From positions 4,317,738 to 4,381,737 of the forward strand of contig OY718808.1 in assembly GCA_963070105.1 (NCBI GenBank): DNA of 64,000 nt. The letters run 5' to 3'. Of this stretch, positions 14,768 to 50,700 are shown one piece after another (the stretch's first letter is position 1; each line of letters opens with the position of its first letter). This DNA is from Litomosoides sigmodontis (taxonomy: Eukaryota; Nematoda; Chromadorea; Rhabditida; Onchocercidae). Position numbers and translations under genes: made by a program. The notes under the pieces were generated by a model, which had not been told where the DNA came from, did no database searches, and worked only from the letters and a program-made list of their open reading frames with translations.

Positions 14768-17700
14768 TTCTCGTTAATTACATGTTTTTAAAAGGTTAAT
14801 ATTAAATTTCTATGGAGAAAGCCTTGATGAATACATAAACATAACAAATGTATGTACACAACAGTAAGTAGATTTAGATACTGGTTATCGTACTTGCTTT
14901 TATAATGTTTTTTAATTTTAAAGATATGGTTGTGGCTCATCACTTTCTGGTGATCTTATGGCAGCCGATTCTGAGAAAGGCGAATGTACTTTAGTTTTTA
15001 CAGCAGGAACTAGTAATATTTTGATTAAATCATTATATTATTTTTGTTTGTCTTTGGATGGATATGGTTATCTTCGGGTGCAGGTCATTTTATAAATCTT
15101 TTGAGGGAAAGGGGATCATAGCAATGATCATGATTATCGAGTGAAATGTTCGGGAATAGTTCTGGCTGCACGATCTAGTTATTTGCGATCTATGATGGAA
15201 AAGCGTATCTTATGTGACGAAGAGTTGGAAATTGTCATTAATGAACATCTTTTTCCACGTATATATGCACGTATTATTCTGGATTCGATTTACACAGACC
15301 GATTGGATTTGAATAAGGTGACAGTGTTTATTATTAAATAAGCAAAAAATAACAAGTGATCTTAATTGTATATATTTCCTTCCGATATTCCTTTGTTAGG
15401 TTTTGGAATATTTTCGTAGGTCGAATTTAGATGTTATGATACCTGTTTACTACCACACACATGTGAAATTGCTACAATCAAATTTATAGATTCAAGAAGG
15501 ATGTCAAGTGTCGGTAAGCAGCTTGAGCGAAGTGCAAGCAATCGCATCTGGACAGCGACACCTTGCTCCTCTTCGTCATGCTATTGATATATTCCATATA
15601 GCGCAGTTCCTTAATCTACCTTATTTAATGCATGGTTGGTACATTGCTTGAGTGTATCTTTCGCCTTACGTAGTAGTGCTGTTTTAATCTCACCCGATAT
15701 TCTCCTCAAGCATTGAATCAGAAAATACGGCAAATTTTTTTTTTACCTTATAAATAGATCATAGAACAAACATTGCTTCTTTTAGCCTGCGAGGACACTA
15801 TCATAGGACAAATATCCATAGAAACAGTAGGAAGCCTTTGGAATTGGGCATGCGAACCCGGTGGTTCTGCTTTCGTTCGACGTCATTGCATTGCATTTCT
15901 TCGTTCTAATTTCTCTCGAATTTGCTCTTCATATTTACTTTTTGAGCTAGAAGAAGATTTACTGAAAAACTGCCTGCTTTCTGACTATGTTCAGGTTTTA
16001 CAACTATTTTTTATTTCGTTGTATTTTTTACAACATCTAATAGTTCCTTCATCAATTCCTAATTAAAGGTCAATCGGACATAGTACTTAGAATAGCGCAG
16101 CTTGTTGAAATAAACTGTTACGACATATATTCTACCAGTAAAATATATTCCATCTTAAGCGATGAAGCTTGCTGTGTAACCGCATATTGTTGTGATTACA
16201 GCACAACTTTTTCCACCAGCAGTTTTGGTGACTAATGGAAAGGAGTTAAGCATGAGTACACTTGTTTGATGTATTTTATATATTTGTTGACACTTCATTT
16301 ATATTTTATATTTACAGTGTGCTGAAGTAAAAATCCTAGAAGCAGTAATACGATGGGGTGAGCACGAACTGATTCGGCGGATGGAGGAACGAGAGCCAAA
16401 TTTGATTGCCAATACTACCCACAGCATTAGTAGGAAAGGCATCCGTCGTTCTGAGTTGAATGATGAAGAGCTGAAGAGTATTTTGGCAAATTTACTGCCT
16501 CTTGTTCGAATCGATTACATTCTTCCTCCATTTCACCAGGTACTAATTCGTTACTGGTGACAAACGTCTTCAGTTTTGGTCTTCAGTTTGTTTTTTTAAT
16601 TATTATTTGTCTAATTATGTTAATGAGTTCATCACAAGTCTTGCAGAGCTTGAACGCTGCTTATAAGCGAGGCTTGTTGGACAGATTACCACATGTCGAT
16701 TTATTAGGCCAACATTATCCCGATAGCAGATCACCGGATATCAATCCTGATGCGCACTGGTTTGATCACAGTGTTCCACGCCGACATTCTTCCGGACCAC
16801 GGCTTCTATTACCATATATTCTAGTTTGTTGTTATAAATTCCCGTCACACATTCGCTGCAATTGTGTAACATCGTTCTTTAATTTTCTCAAGTATTTTTC
16901 CTAATTTTAATAAGCATATTGCTTTTATTCATTTATGCAGTCCTCTTCCAGGAAGTCAAGAAACAGTTGAGACGTTTGTGTAGGAATGGAGAAAATGTGT
17001 CATGCACATTACAACAAAAAACTCCTGTCGAACTGCAAATTTACGTTAACAATCTGTCGCCAGAAATCATTTCCGAAAATTTAAAACTAAAGGTTTTTGC
17101 TGCTTTATTGTATATTTTCCGACACTTTTGCCTTTTGAAATTACTGTTCAAACCATCCGCGATTCTATTGCTTACATAAGATTTTCGATGGTTTTTCTTG
17201 TGCGCACTGTATACAGTTAAACAATAACGACTTGGTTGCTTGAAACATGTAGTAGGCCTTCAAATCCGTATGAGTCTACGATTACTTGGCTAATGCTAAT
17301 TGAAGGTTAAGCATGTTTTGTCGTGCAAATTCCATAATCTTCATGAGTAGAGCTGAGTATTTCAGATTGAACGGCGTGTGAAGGAATTGGCTAAAGATGA
17401 TTTACTAAAGAAAATATCCTGTTGTGGTTGTTCGCATCATCTCGAGTTAGCTACTGAGCAGGTTAGCCATGTACTTTACTATTAAGTTTTTGCTATATTC
17501 CTAATCTTTTAATCTTATATTTCCTTTAAGTAATGTTATCCTATTTTCTCCACTTAAATCTTAGATTCGTCTTCGTACACTTCGAGAACTAAATATGGAT
17601 GAAAACTGCGTGGAAGTGTTATGCTCGGGAACAAAACGAAGTCTATTGCCACATTGTTATTCCAGTCAACCAACAGTAGCTGTTGTTTGTGACGCTGTTG

Positions 17701-18282
17701 ATATCGACGTCTCGCTTTCGTCCACAGCTCTCTCTGACTCTGGTATGTTTATAAAAAGATAAGAAATAAAATACAGTAAGGCATAAATTTGGTCTGAATT
17801 GAATAAGACTGGGGTTTATTAAAAAACAAGAAAAGCGCCTTTGTGTGATTGACAGTTGACATTGTAAAGTGGCTTTTATGATGCACTTTTTGATACAGTG
17901 GATTTATTGCGCATATGAAAATGAAGAAATGCTTTGCTTAAATTAAATCAAAAATTTTATGTTCAAAAATATGCAGTGAATTAGTCTTAAAGGAATCCGG
18001 AAGAACTTATTGTTTTTTGTTGTTGTGCAGCTATTTATTTTTTTTTTGTTAATTTTTCCAAGTTCGTTTGGTCAGCTCTCGTTTTTATCAATTATTTTCT
18101 ATAAGTATTGCCATTGCATTCTTTAGTTCTGCATTTGCTACATCTTTTTAATTTCTTGGAGAAGTTAAGAGAAAATTTTATATATTTCGTTCGGAAATGT
18201 TTTTATTTTTTTTTGTTTTTTCCCAGGTAACCACGGGCGAAGTTGCTTACCAGATGTGCTGCGCAATGAAGCTACCTTATAA
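13184..18282 (+). CDS. BTBD7: BTBD7-type double BTB/POZ-BACK protein
   Basis: Thirteen exons: 13184-13345, 13722-13946, 14374-14609, 14924-15012, 15106-15317, 15490-15634, 15786-15994, 16318-16539, 16647-16823, 16952-17092, 17366-17461, 17565-17742 and 18227-18282, giving about 715 residues with every phase consistent. The start MGALSSSV has a myristoylation-type Gly2/Ser6, as in vertebrate BTBD7. Exons 2-3 carry the first BTB domain (AHSFILRARCRYF), exons 4-5 the second (IVLAARSSYLRSMM). Exons 6-8 carry SLSEVQAIASGQ, the BACK region and IRWGEHELIRRMEEREPN, then VRIDYILPP, all diagnostic of BTBD7. The long Pro-rich tail of the human protein is missing. BTBD7 acts in adhesion remodelling and branching in vertebrates; BTB proteins often serve as Cullin-3 adaptors, but that is not shown for this one. 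The C. elegans counterpart is probably hpo-9 (from memory). Confidence 0.9.
14681..14763. repeat. (AT)n microsatellite in intron 3 of the BTBD7-type gene
   Basis: About 41 uninterrupted AT units between exons 3 and 4. It can fold on itself, and its length is likely to vary or be mis-assembled. Confidence 0.95.
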
Positions 18283-18534
18283 TGCTCATATATTATACAT
18301 AGAAGCAGTACTCCGCAATGTGTTTCATGGCATATTTATTTTTTCATTTTTAGTAAATTAGAGCCAAAAAATGCAAATATTCATTACCTAGCAATTAGCG
18401 TAAATGATAGGGCATAATTTGTGCATGTGTACTTTACATCACTTTTTAGTCTGTTTTAATCGTTAAAGCAAATATATCTCGAAAGGCAAAACCAACTGCC
18501 TCTATAATTTGTACAAATACAATTGTGGTGGACG

Positions 18535-18579
18535 AATAAATCATTATCCTAATGTGAATTTTTTGTGAATATAAATAAA
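18535..18579 (+). terminator. Poly(A) signals of the BTBD7-type gene
   Basis: Two AATAAA hexamers, at 18535-18540 and 18574-18579, about 250-300 bases after the stop codon. These are the first canonical signals downstream. Confidence 0.55.
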
Positions 18580-18599
18580 ATTTACAAATATTACCCTTA

Positions 18600-20740
18600 T
18601 CATTTGGAACCAAAAAAAGCAAGTTATGGAAGACTTGCAGGCGCATGACATGATGTGATTCACCAATATGACAATCGATTTTCCGGTTCAGATGCTTTTT
18701 ACAGTTCATAGATGTGTTGACTTAATTTGTTTGAGTAATGAACACTAATTAATGTGTCTGAATCAGTTTTTATTAAGATAAATGAAAGCATAGTTTAATT
18801 TTTTCCTGCGAAACAATGCGGAAACGAGGGTTTCATTACAGGATGACTTGATTTCATTTTTTCCTGCACTCTGTAATAAACTTCCCGTGTTTTTTTCAGT
18901 GGTAATGTCCACAATGATTGTTTCTGGGATATGAGTACTTCTTACTTGAGAAGTTTTAAGACATTATTAATTTAAAAATTCCCCCATAGTTTTTTATTGT
19001 AAAATGATCTGAAATGGTGTATTATGAAATGAAAACAATCTAATTCTTGAATTTTCGAATTTCCCCTAAATGGGGTGAATTTTAGAAAAAGTGTAATTTC
19101 AAGAAGCGACACGCTATTTGCTATCCCTTCAAGAATTCAGCTAATTATAATGTTAGTAAATGTAAATGTAGGCCTATTTGGCCTTGAGAATATAGATTTA
19201 ATTTAAAGCAATTTGCTGATTGCAAATGTATTTCAGGCTTACTTCCTCCGCGAGGAGGGCGTTAGAGGAGAGATTGTGAGAAAATAAAATGAATTTGAAG
19301 ATTATTCCATTCATTATTAAGGATGCAACAGCGCATAAAAATATGCCTCATTCCAATTCGTTTAGTTCAATTCCCCCTTAACCCATTTTGACTAAGTGCT
19401 AAACACTTCCATCTTACTTTACTGCTTACTCTCCCAGTGAACAATTTCAAAAAAAGAGGAGAAAGGGAATAATAAGGGAGAGAGAGAGAGAGAAGGTACA
19501 ATTGTGTCATAAATGTCCATGAATTTTATTATGGTTAGGGAAAGAACAGAACTGGCAATGAAGTGACGCATTCAGCTGTTACCTGTCATTACTATTAAGC
19601 ATGTCTGTTTTGTATAATTTCACTCGTAGTAATTGATTTCATCTTTTCACTTCAATTGATCATTTTCCACATTTTGTAGGTACTTTAAAATTTTAATACT
19701 TTCCAATCGTTTGTACATTTTGCCCGAAGAAGCAAATTTCAGCTTTTGGATAATCAATTTAGGTTAAAATTGGAAAAATGATAGAAATGTCCAAAAGTAG
19801 GTCACCTTGGTTACGCGTCGTCTTATGGCTTCACATAAATATCCATTTTTGACATTTCCACCATTTAAATGCACACATACATATATCTTTTTCGATGAGT
19901 TACAACAAATTTTAACAATCACTAAATTTTATAGTGCAAAATTTGTCTCTCATATTTTTGTAAAAAATACTTGAATTAGAACTCAATAAGCTTATTTCGA
20001 TTTTAAGTTATCGCACTTTAAATAAAAACAGTTTTGATAAATTTTTTTATTTTTTCGCAAGTTTTCCTTATTGAAAGGGAAAATTTTTGCTGCAAAAAGT
20101 TTAATTACTCAGTTCAAATGATTTGTTGTTAATTCTACAAAATTGAGCAATCCTTGCAAATTCACAATTCTTTTTTTTTCTTCGATACAAACGATACATA
20201 CTCGCAGTGTAATTGCTAAAAGTGCACTTAAATTTAAGAAAATAAATAAGTTTGAAAAAAACTTTTTTTTGCAAGCAAAATTTTAAGCTTTTTTTTTAAT
20301 TTTTAATTTCTTCTTTGTTTGAAAAGATCAGACATGCTCGCTTCCTTCTTTTTTTTGCATCGAATTTCTTTATCATTTTGAAATTCTAATTTTTTGTCGG
20401 CTGACTTCTTCGTTCACGACTAATCCAAAAACTGAGTTTTTTCAAAATTCTCTTCACATTTATTAGTTATTATTATTGCTACTTCTTTTATTGTTATGTT
20501 AATAATTCTTGTTGTTATTAATTATTGTCACACATTACTTTTATTGTTAATTATTAATTACTAAGTAGCGATTGAGTATTAATTGCCGTCATTGTTAAAA
20601 TTTTTGCTTTCAATCAATTTTTTTGCAAGAAAAAAGATTCACTTATGAAAAGTTTCATACATTTTGCTAAATATGTGCAAATTTCAGAAATTATACATCA
20701 GCAACAACTGATCACTTTCTACTTCTCTCTGTTTACACTA
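18600..20740. other. Intergenic region between the BTBD7-type gene and the giant secreted-protein gene
   Basis: About 2.1 kb of AT-rich DNA with no exon recognised. A small CCTC...GAGG hairpin lies near 19247-19257 and a short GA run near 19479-19491. The promoter of the next gene is expected in the 3' half. Confidence 0.6.
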
Positions 20741-20742
20741 TC

Positions 20743-20756
20743 CACTAAATTTGCAG
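20743..20756 (+). promoter_or_regulatory. Probable trans-splice (SL) acceptor of the giant secreted-protein mRNA
   Basis: A pyrimidine-rich tract followed by AAATTTGCAG ends 16 bases before ATG 20773. With no coding exon before it, this is a likely spliced-leader acceptor and supports the chosen start. Confidence 0.5.
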
Positions 20757-20772
20757 AAATTAATTTTAAGTG

Positions 20773-42840
<22,068 letters not shown>

Positions 42841-43471
42841 AAATCACGAAGTGCTGAAATTGTTCACTGAGATCGTTTCATCACTTTCCTAAACTTTTTT
42901 TTTTTGTGCCTTTAGATGATAAAGTGAAAAGTTCATCTCGCACTATCACTATTGTAAATTTGGTAGTGACAGAAAGTGAATTTTGCACTCTTTTTCTTTC
43001 TTCCTTTCTCTCTCACTCCCCCTTTCTATGGTAAAAGAATTGGGAAAGGATAGGGAGTGAAAAGATTTTGATGAAATATTTCAGCAAGGAAAATTAAAAA
43101 ATTTACTACATTTTCCGCTTTTTTTTTTAATAATTAGAGCAGTTGAATTGTAAATGCTTCTATTTTATGATTCACTTCATTTGTAACTTCAATTTAGTAA
43201 ATTGTTTTTAATATGCAAAATGTCGTTCTTTAAATCGTCGATTCTAAGAGAATTGAAAAAAGGCGAAGAGATGTGGCAAATGTATGAATTTCATTTAAAT
43301 GCATAATGCATTGATAATAACAAATACATCATCATACATTTGTGAAATACCTTCAAGAGAGTTTACGCAACTCTCTTCACTTCCCTTTCCTCCAATTTCA
43401 TTACTGTAACTCGTAATGTTTTAACTTGTTGTTACGTCAGGATATGACGTGACATGATTGTATTGTCGAGA

Positions 43472-43477
43472 AATAAA
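43472..43477 (+). terminator. Candidate poly(A) signal of the giant gene
   Basis: AATAAA about 630 bases after the stop codon, the first canonical hexamer found in this stretch; nearer variants may be used instead. Confidence 0.35.
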
Positions 43478-43479
43478 TT

Positions 43480-46400
43480 TACTTGCGTGTTAATTGATAA
43501 CGTTGCTGTAAAAACACTTATTCTTTAAACACATCAACGGTAGGGAAGGATGTGCAGTGGTAAGATTGCAAATAGTTAATGATAATTTCGAAAGCAATCT
43601 GAAATTTTTGAATATAAGTCGCAAAAGCTACTGCCGTCGCATGAAGTGTTGAATTTGTTAGCACTTAAAACTCGCACATAAATATATATTTGGAATTAGA
43701 CGACATTTTAAAATTGTAATATCCAGGCATTCGAAATTTATTTCACCTAGAAAATTGCGAGAGTAAATAAATTGCCTTAAAAAAAACAGTCATAATTATT
43801 AAATATTTCGTTTATTTTATGATTTTTTTGTTTGAAGATGATATTGACAGTAAGTGGTGGATAGTGATTGCTGAAGGCCTATTGTATTTCAAATATCATT
43901 TTCGTCTTTTGCAATTGTACGCCATCGAATCATCTAAATATCACCTTTTTTGCTATTAATTCCTACTTGATCGCTGCAAGTTTGAAATAGTGTTAGTAAT
44001 AAAAATTTCAAACTTTTCAGTTGGATAATTCAACTTCTCATACATTCAAGGAATTGCCGCTTTGCCGTCACATTTGTTCGCTATGGTTGTTTGCATTTAA
44101 TCATTGAGCAATAAATGATAAATTAAATTTCATTTAATTTATAGCTAACAGCAAGTGATATCAGTAAAGCAGTTGCTATCTAAGTATTAATGCAACAAAA
44201 TTCTATTAATCGCATATTTGGCGCACGTAAATTTCTACGTTACTGCTACAATAGATTAGAGTAGAGACGTGGAAAGAATAGTTTGAAGTGATGATGACGT
44301 GATTAGAATGGATTAGAGTAAGAAGGGTTGACGACGTGATCGGATTAGCCTGAAATACGTGATAACGACGTGTTGCGAACAGATAGGTTGGGATGATCGA
44401 TAACGATGTGATAATGGACTTTGCGCAACCTCTTGCATTATCCGTCGCTATCGGTTGGATGCTAAGCAAGGAATTTTTGCTAGGCCTCATTTAACAGTCA
44501 TTTAAAGGGAAGCTTGGGCATTCCCAGTGCATTTCACTCGTTCGTCTTTTTTCATCACTCTATTTGTTCAACTTCCCTCTCTCTCTTTCTCTCTCTCCTC
44601 CTCCTCCTCCTCCTCCTCCCTCTATCTCTTTGTTCGTTTTTTTCCTTTCTTTTCACAAATGCTCAAATATTTTCATTGCTTATGGCTCGCACAACTTTTT
44701 TCCTTTTTTTTTTGAAATTTTACAAAGCTTAAAGATAGCCGTGAAAAAGTTACGAACTTTTTCAGGCATAAAGCGGTAAAAGAATAGTATTTTTGAGGGA
44801 ATTTTCAGGATTAAGAGGAATAGTACCAATTAACAAAAATTCAAATTGAAACGGTTAATTTCGGAAGACAGTTGAAAAGGTCTTTGATGCTAAAAAGTGA
44901 ATGTTTACTCTAAACATTGCATCCTTACTTATTTTAATATTTTATTTTTATTTCTCATTCACACCATCATACCTCACTCTCCCTCCCTCCTCTCTCTCTC
45001 CCTCTCTCTCTCTTTGCACTTATGAATTTTATCGATAAATTACATTTCATGCTATGAAAAGGAACATTTTACTAATTAAATTTTGGAATTTTATTTTTTT
45101 CATTCTTCAATTTTCATTCCTTGCCTCATTTGATGCATCCTTCTTTCCATTCCTACTTCTTCCGACATTCGTGCCATCTGAAGTACTTTCACGTATCCTG
45201 CAGGCTACTGCAACTGTTTGATTGTAATCAGTGAAAAGTTGAGAATTTGACTGATAATGAAATATCACTCCTTCCTGAAAAAATTTTCATTCCTGAACTC
45301 TGAAATCGATCAATAAAAAATGCTGGATGTGTTACTCGTAGTTAGTTAGAGGAATTATTTTATCCTTAAAATTCCCGAATATTTTCATTTCCTATTTTCT
45401 CGTACGAATCAATCACCTGTGTTTTTTGTTGATGAGAAATTTCATTTAAGTGTTTCACTGTGAAATGTGTGAAATTTTCGTTAATGTTCCGCAATTAAGT
45501 GAAATGTATGATTATCATTTGTTCACTTTTAAATTGAAAATAAAAAAAGAAACGTTTTTTTCTCAATGATAACCTTTCAGTGATAAATTTATATCTAATC
45601 AATTTGCTTTCGTTGTAATTTTAAAATATTTTACTGAATGACTTTGAAACAATTAACAACCTATCGTTATTCTCCGTGCCTTGTTCGTGTGCGCTCAAGC
45701 CTTTGATGGAGAAAAAACTGTAAAGTGGGAATTTTTTCAAATCAATGAAATTTTTAATTGCATTCATAGCTCTCACTTTCGTGTTGTTTTTTTTTTGCAT
45801 CCAAAATTTCCACCTAATTTTAGGGTAATGCATCAAACTCACTCTCTTCATCACTCGTTCGTTATTTTTGATTAAACTTTTAAATTAAAAATCTTCTAAT
45901 TTCGAATTTGATTGAATTTAATGCGATGAATGGTGAAATATGAGCAATTTATTCCTTTCGATAATTTGTAAATCAAAAAGCAGGTGAAGTTAAACTTTTA
46001 AATTGAAGGAAATTTGAAAAATATTCAGTAAAGCTCATTACCCACTTCATTTACTCATTCATTGATTACTACTACTTCTAACTACTACTTACTTTCACTT
46101 TCATTTAAGTTAGCTGCCCGGTGAGAACTTTCATCTCCTCTCTCACTCATGCATATAACACTATCTATCGCTCATTATATTCAGCCTTAGGTAAGGCAAG
46201 CAAAAAGTAATTGTCGATCTTAATTAGCTAAACTTTCTCACAAACACAGCTGCGAATTGCGTCATTTCATTTCGCATTCATTCAAGAAAATACTTTCAGG
46301 TTGCATTCCTAATTAGGCGTTTCAGTGGAAGATGAAAACTATCGAATTTCCTTCACCAATTTAAATGTTTCATTTAATTTAAATGAAATTTCAGTGAGAA

Positions 46401-47720
46401 ATTTCGCAATTTACACTATTGTTGAAGCTAACTGATATTTGACTTGTTATTTATGGGCGTAGTAGCGTAATGCAAACGAATATATTTGTTTTTTTTTTTG
46501 CTTAACTTATTACTTTTTCAATGACTTTCTTTAGCTTTTTTTGGTTGCTAAGCTTAAGATAGAAAATGTATTTGGTGTGCCTCTGAAATGTACTAAACGC
46601 TTATAGCTGCCATTTTAATTTTTAATCGAATTCATCAATTATTTACTTAAAAAATTTCTCCGTCGACGCTCAGCAGAGCACGGAAAAAACGAAAAAGTGC
46701 AAGTGCACAATCTAAAATAATGCATTGCTGTAAGTGAAGTAGTCAACGGTGGAAATTGCTATTCAAATCTAATGGCAAAAAAATGGGGATAATTTTGTTT
46801 TGCAATTAAAACTTAAGAATGAAGAATTAATTAGGAATAAATATGTTTGAAATAGCCAATCCTTCATCCTTACTTTCGAGTAATTAAAAAAGGCTTGAAA
46901 AATTAGAAGCAGAAAATTTGTTTTCACCTTTTTCTCTCTCATTGCGAATCAATCGTATCACTTTATTTCCTATAATACGTATTTTGTTTTTCATAATAAT
47001 CACGTCACCCTATTTTTAAATAACGCTTACTTTTAAGCCTATGAACCTACGGGAAAAGACGTACTTCAAGCCATGCGAAATGTTTCAGATTAACCTATGG
47101 AAAAGTGTAGAAAAGTTTCACCTAAATTTACATACAAATCAATTCATGAGATTTTTGAATATACTTATGAAAGGAAAGAAAAGCAATGGGATAATTCCAT
47201 GCTCAAAATGATAATATCAAGTGATAAATTTGATAAAAGTTCAATGAATGCTTTTTTGGTAATTTAGCAAAATTAATTAAATTTTGTTTATTTCCATTTT
47301 GCGTGAATAATTTAAGCCTTAACACCGAGCTATGCAACATTTGTATTTGTTGAAAAAAAAAAAGAAAAACAGGGAAAATGTAGTGAATGTATTGGGTTGA
47401 GATGTCTTAAGTTTTGTTAGTGCGCACAAAGAAAGCCTACAAACTCTCTTCCACTTAATTATTAAGCCTTAAGGCTTCTTGGCTTACTTATCGATTTCAA
47501 CTGACTACAACGGTTTCAATGCTCACATCGCTTCCTTTCCTCACATTCGCACCACTTAATTCTCTGTTCTTTTCTTCCTGTAGGAATGAAGTAATGGAAA
47601 TGAAAAACATATCATAAAATGAAATGCATTTTCTGTTATTTTATTTTACAGTATATTTCACGTTGCTTATCACTGAAAATGCTTACGTACGTTTCATTCC
47701 TATCACTAAAATTTTGTTTT
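43480..47720. other. Intergenic region upstream of egl-3
   Basis: About 4.2 kb with no supported exon. It contains a cluster of five ACGTG cores at 44267-44372, CT-rich tracts at 44576-44622 and 44983-45015, and otherwise AT-rich DNA. The egl-3 promoter should lie in the 3' part. Confidence 0.55.
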
Positions 47721-47722
47721 GT

Positions 47723-47733
47723 TAATTTTACAG
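47723..47733 (+). promoter_or_regulatory. egl-3: Probable trans-splice (SL) acceptor of egl-3
   Basis: An AATTTTACAG acceptor ends one base before the ATG. A 5' UTR of one base after splicing is typical of spliced-leader addition in nematodes. Confidence 0.6.
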
Positions 47734-47734
47734 A

Positions 47735-50700
47735 ATGAGAAGATGGAATAGGTGGAAGCAGTATGGCACATGCGGTACTCTGTTCTTCTTTTTAACTTTA
47801 ACATCTATCAATGCTGTCGAAGTGTACACCAATCATTTCTACGTTGCTACCAAGCAGTCCGGTATTGAAAATGCGAATGCAATAGCTAAACGACATGGAT
47901 TCATCAATCGTGGTCCCGTAAGTTTCACGCTTAACACGTAACGCAACGTAGCGTGGAATATTTTAAAGCTTAAGAATTCCCTCTGAGATAAACTTTCATC
48001 AAATATGCATGAAGAATTGAATTAAATGTAAAAATTAACTTTCACAACTATCTTTTCTTTCGTTTCTTTTTTTGCTACATTGAGAAGGTAAATGTTTTGA
48101 TTGTTATCTTTGGAAAGACCTTATGTACGTGTGAAATTTTAATTCTTCAATTTTGCAGTTAATAACAAAATTTTGTAAATTCAGCTAAAAATAATTTTAG
48201 TTTCTTTCATTCAACAATTGTTCACTTGATTTATTCGTGGCTTAGCTTCGTGCAACATAAATAGTAGTAAATTTTGAAAAAATTTTCTTCCACAGATTTA
48301 TGAATAGATATTATTTAAAATTTTTTAGTTCTATAGCTTTCATTAATCTATGGATAGCTGTTATTCTGCATTTTGTTCCTTTTTTTTTAAAGGTTCTTGG
48401 CTCAGCGGTTCAATGGCATTTCGTCCAACCAGCGTTATCACATGCACGAACAAAACGATCCTTGGCTCATTACAAGAAACTAAATGATGATCGTGATGTA
48501 AGTCTCATGGGAAGAAGCCTGGTCGAAGTTCCACTAACTTCTTTTTTTAATTTATAACTACAAAAGAGGAATGCCACTAATTTGAGGAAAAAAATTAGCA
48601 CAAAATTAAATGCGCCTGTTGTTGAATCGTTGATATCATATATTGGTGCAGCACTGATATCAAACATTAAAACAAAAATGTCTACTTTCAGGTGATGCAT
48701 GCAGAGCAACTAACAGGTTTCAAACGTGTGAAACGTGGATATAGGTGAAATATTTGTGATAAATTCAAATTACAAAAGTTGTAAAATTATTTTATTACAT
48801 CAATTTTTGTCTGTTAAAGTTTATTGCATGTTATTTCAGAAATTGAATTCACAATTAAAATTACCGATAAATTGAAAATATCTTTTTCGTGCATGACACA
48901 CTGATTAGACTGATATTGGTGGATTGTTTAGGGCGCTGGAAGAACGGTTGCAGGAACAGCTTGACTTCACCGCAGCACAGTCACCAACCGATCCGCTCTA
49001 TCCACATCAGTGGTATTTGGTAAGCACACATTCGTGGATTTTTCAAAAGTCATAAAGCATTTCGCTTCTTTCACATCACTCAAAGTGCCACCCACTTCAC
49101 TTGTATAGCTTGTAAAAAGCTAGAAGCTAAAAAAGAACAAACATTTCAAGTTGAATTTTAGCAGTTATTTTTTTCGTTTGAAATGCTTCGTTTCCTTTTT
49201 TTTTATTTTAAAGAATAATGTTGGCCAAGCAAACGGTAAGCCAAAACTTGATTTAAATGTGGAAAAAGCTTGGGTACTCGGTATTACTGGCAAGAATGTC
49301 ACAACAGCAATTATGGATGACGGGATCGATTATATGCATCCTGATCTCGCCAACAACTTTGTCAGTGCTTTATTGTTCACGTGAATTTTCCCTCCTACAT
49401 TTGTCACTTAGACATTTTGCTACTTTAAAGCTTCAAAAATTAATTGCTAATTTCAGCATAAGATTGTGCTATTTCAATTTAGCTTTCTTTTCTCCTTCTT
49501 AATTTGAAATAGTGAAATTGGTGGGCGGTTAAATTTAATTGCTTTTTCGTGCAGAATGCAAGAGTTAGTTATGATTTCACCTCCAATGATCCATTCCCGT
49601 ATCCGAGGTATACGGATGACTGGTTCAATTCACACGGAACACGGTTCGTTAAATTCCTACATTTATGCATTAATTAATTCTATCGCTGTTAATTAAAGAA
49701 GAACATTTTCTGAATAATTTAGAAGTCACACGTTTCAAATACACGTTGAAATGAAAGGAAAGCCAAATGAAAACAAAAATTATTTCTAAAATTGTTAGAA
49801 ACGACTTATTTGTAGTATAATTATCATTTGAAAACATTGAGAAATTAAGGATTAAATTTAAAAAATTTTAAATTATAGATGTGCTGGTGAAATAGCAGCA
49901 GCACGTGATAATGGTATTTGTGGCGTTGGTGTTGCGTATGATAGTAAAGTGGCAGGCATTCGAATGCTCGATCAACCTTACATGACCGATCTCATTGAGG
50001 TGTTGTAAAAAGTTTTCAAAAAATTTTTCAAAATTTTAAGAATGAATTTTTATTTTAGTTTTTTTTAAATTTAAATTATTAAATGGAAATTGATTTTGAA
50101 GTACTAAGAGAGATAGTATGCAAAACGTTTGCATTCGAAGTCAGTTGTCAATGAAAATTAATATGTTTGCGGCTAATTAAGAGAAAAAGATAGGAAGAAG
50201 GATGAGATGGTAACTTTTGAACATTTGAGTTAATTAAATTTCTTCAAAAATTTAATATTTTCTACGTATAGGCCAATTCAATGAGCCATGAGCCTAATTT
50301 GATTCATATTTATTCGGCAAGTTGGGGGCCAACTGATGATGGGAAAACAGTAGACGGACCACGCAACGCAACAATGCGTGCAATCGTTAAGGGTGTTAAT
50401 GAGGTAAGTTCGTTTCACCTCTGTACAACTTGCTCAAAATCATCGTTAGTGAAATTTTTGAAATCGTGAAATTTAAAACGACTAAATTAATAGATTTTTT
50501 TTTTGATTTAAAAAAGATCGCATTGATCTGTGGGCGTTTTTTTTTCAGGGGCGTAATGGTTTAGGATCAATTTTTGTGTGGGCAAGTGGTGATGGCGGTG
50601 AGGAGGATGACTGCAACTGCGACGGTTACGCCTCGTCAATGTGGACGATATCTATCAATTCGGCAATTAATAGCGGCGAAAATGCGCATTATGACGAGTA

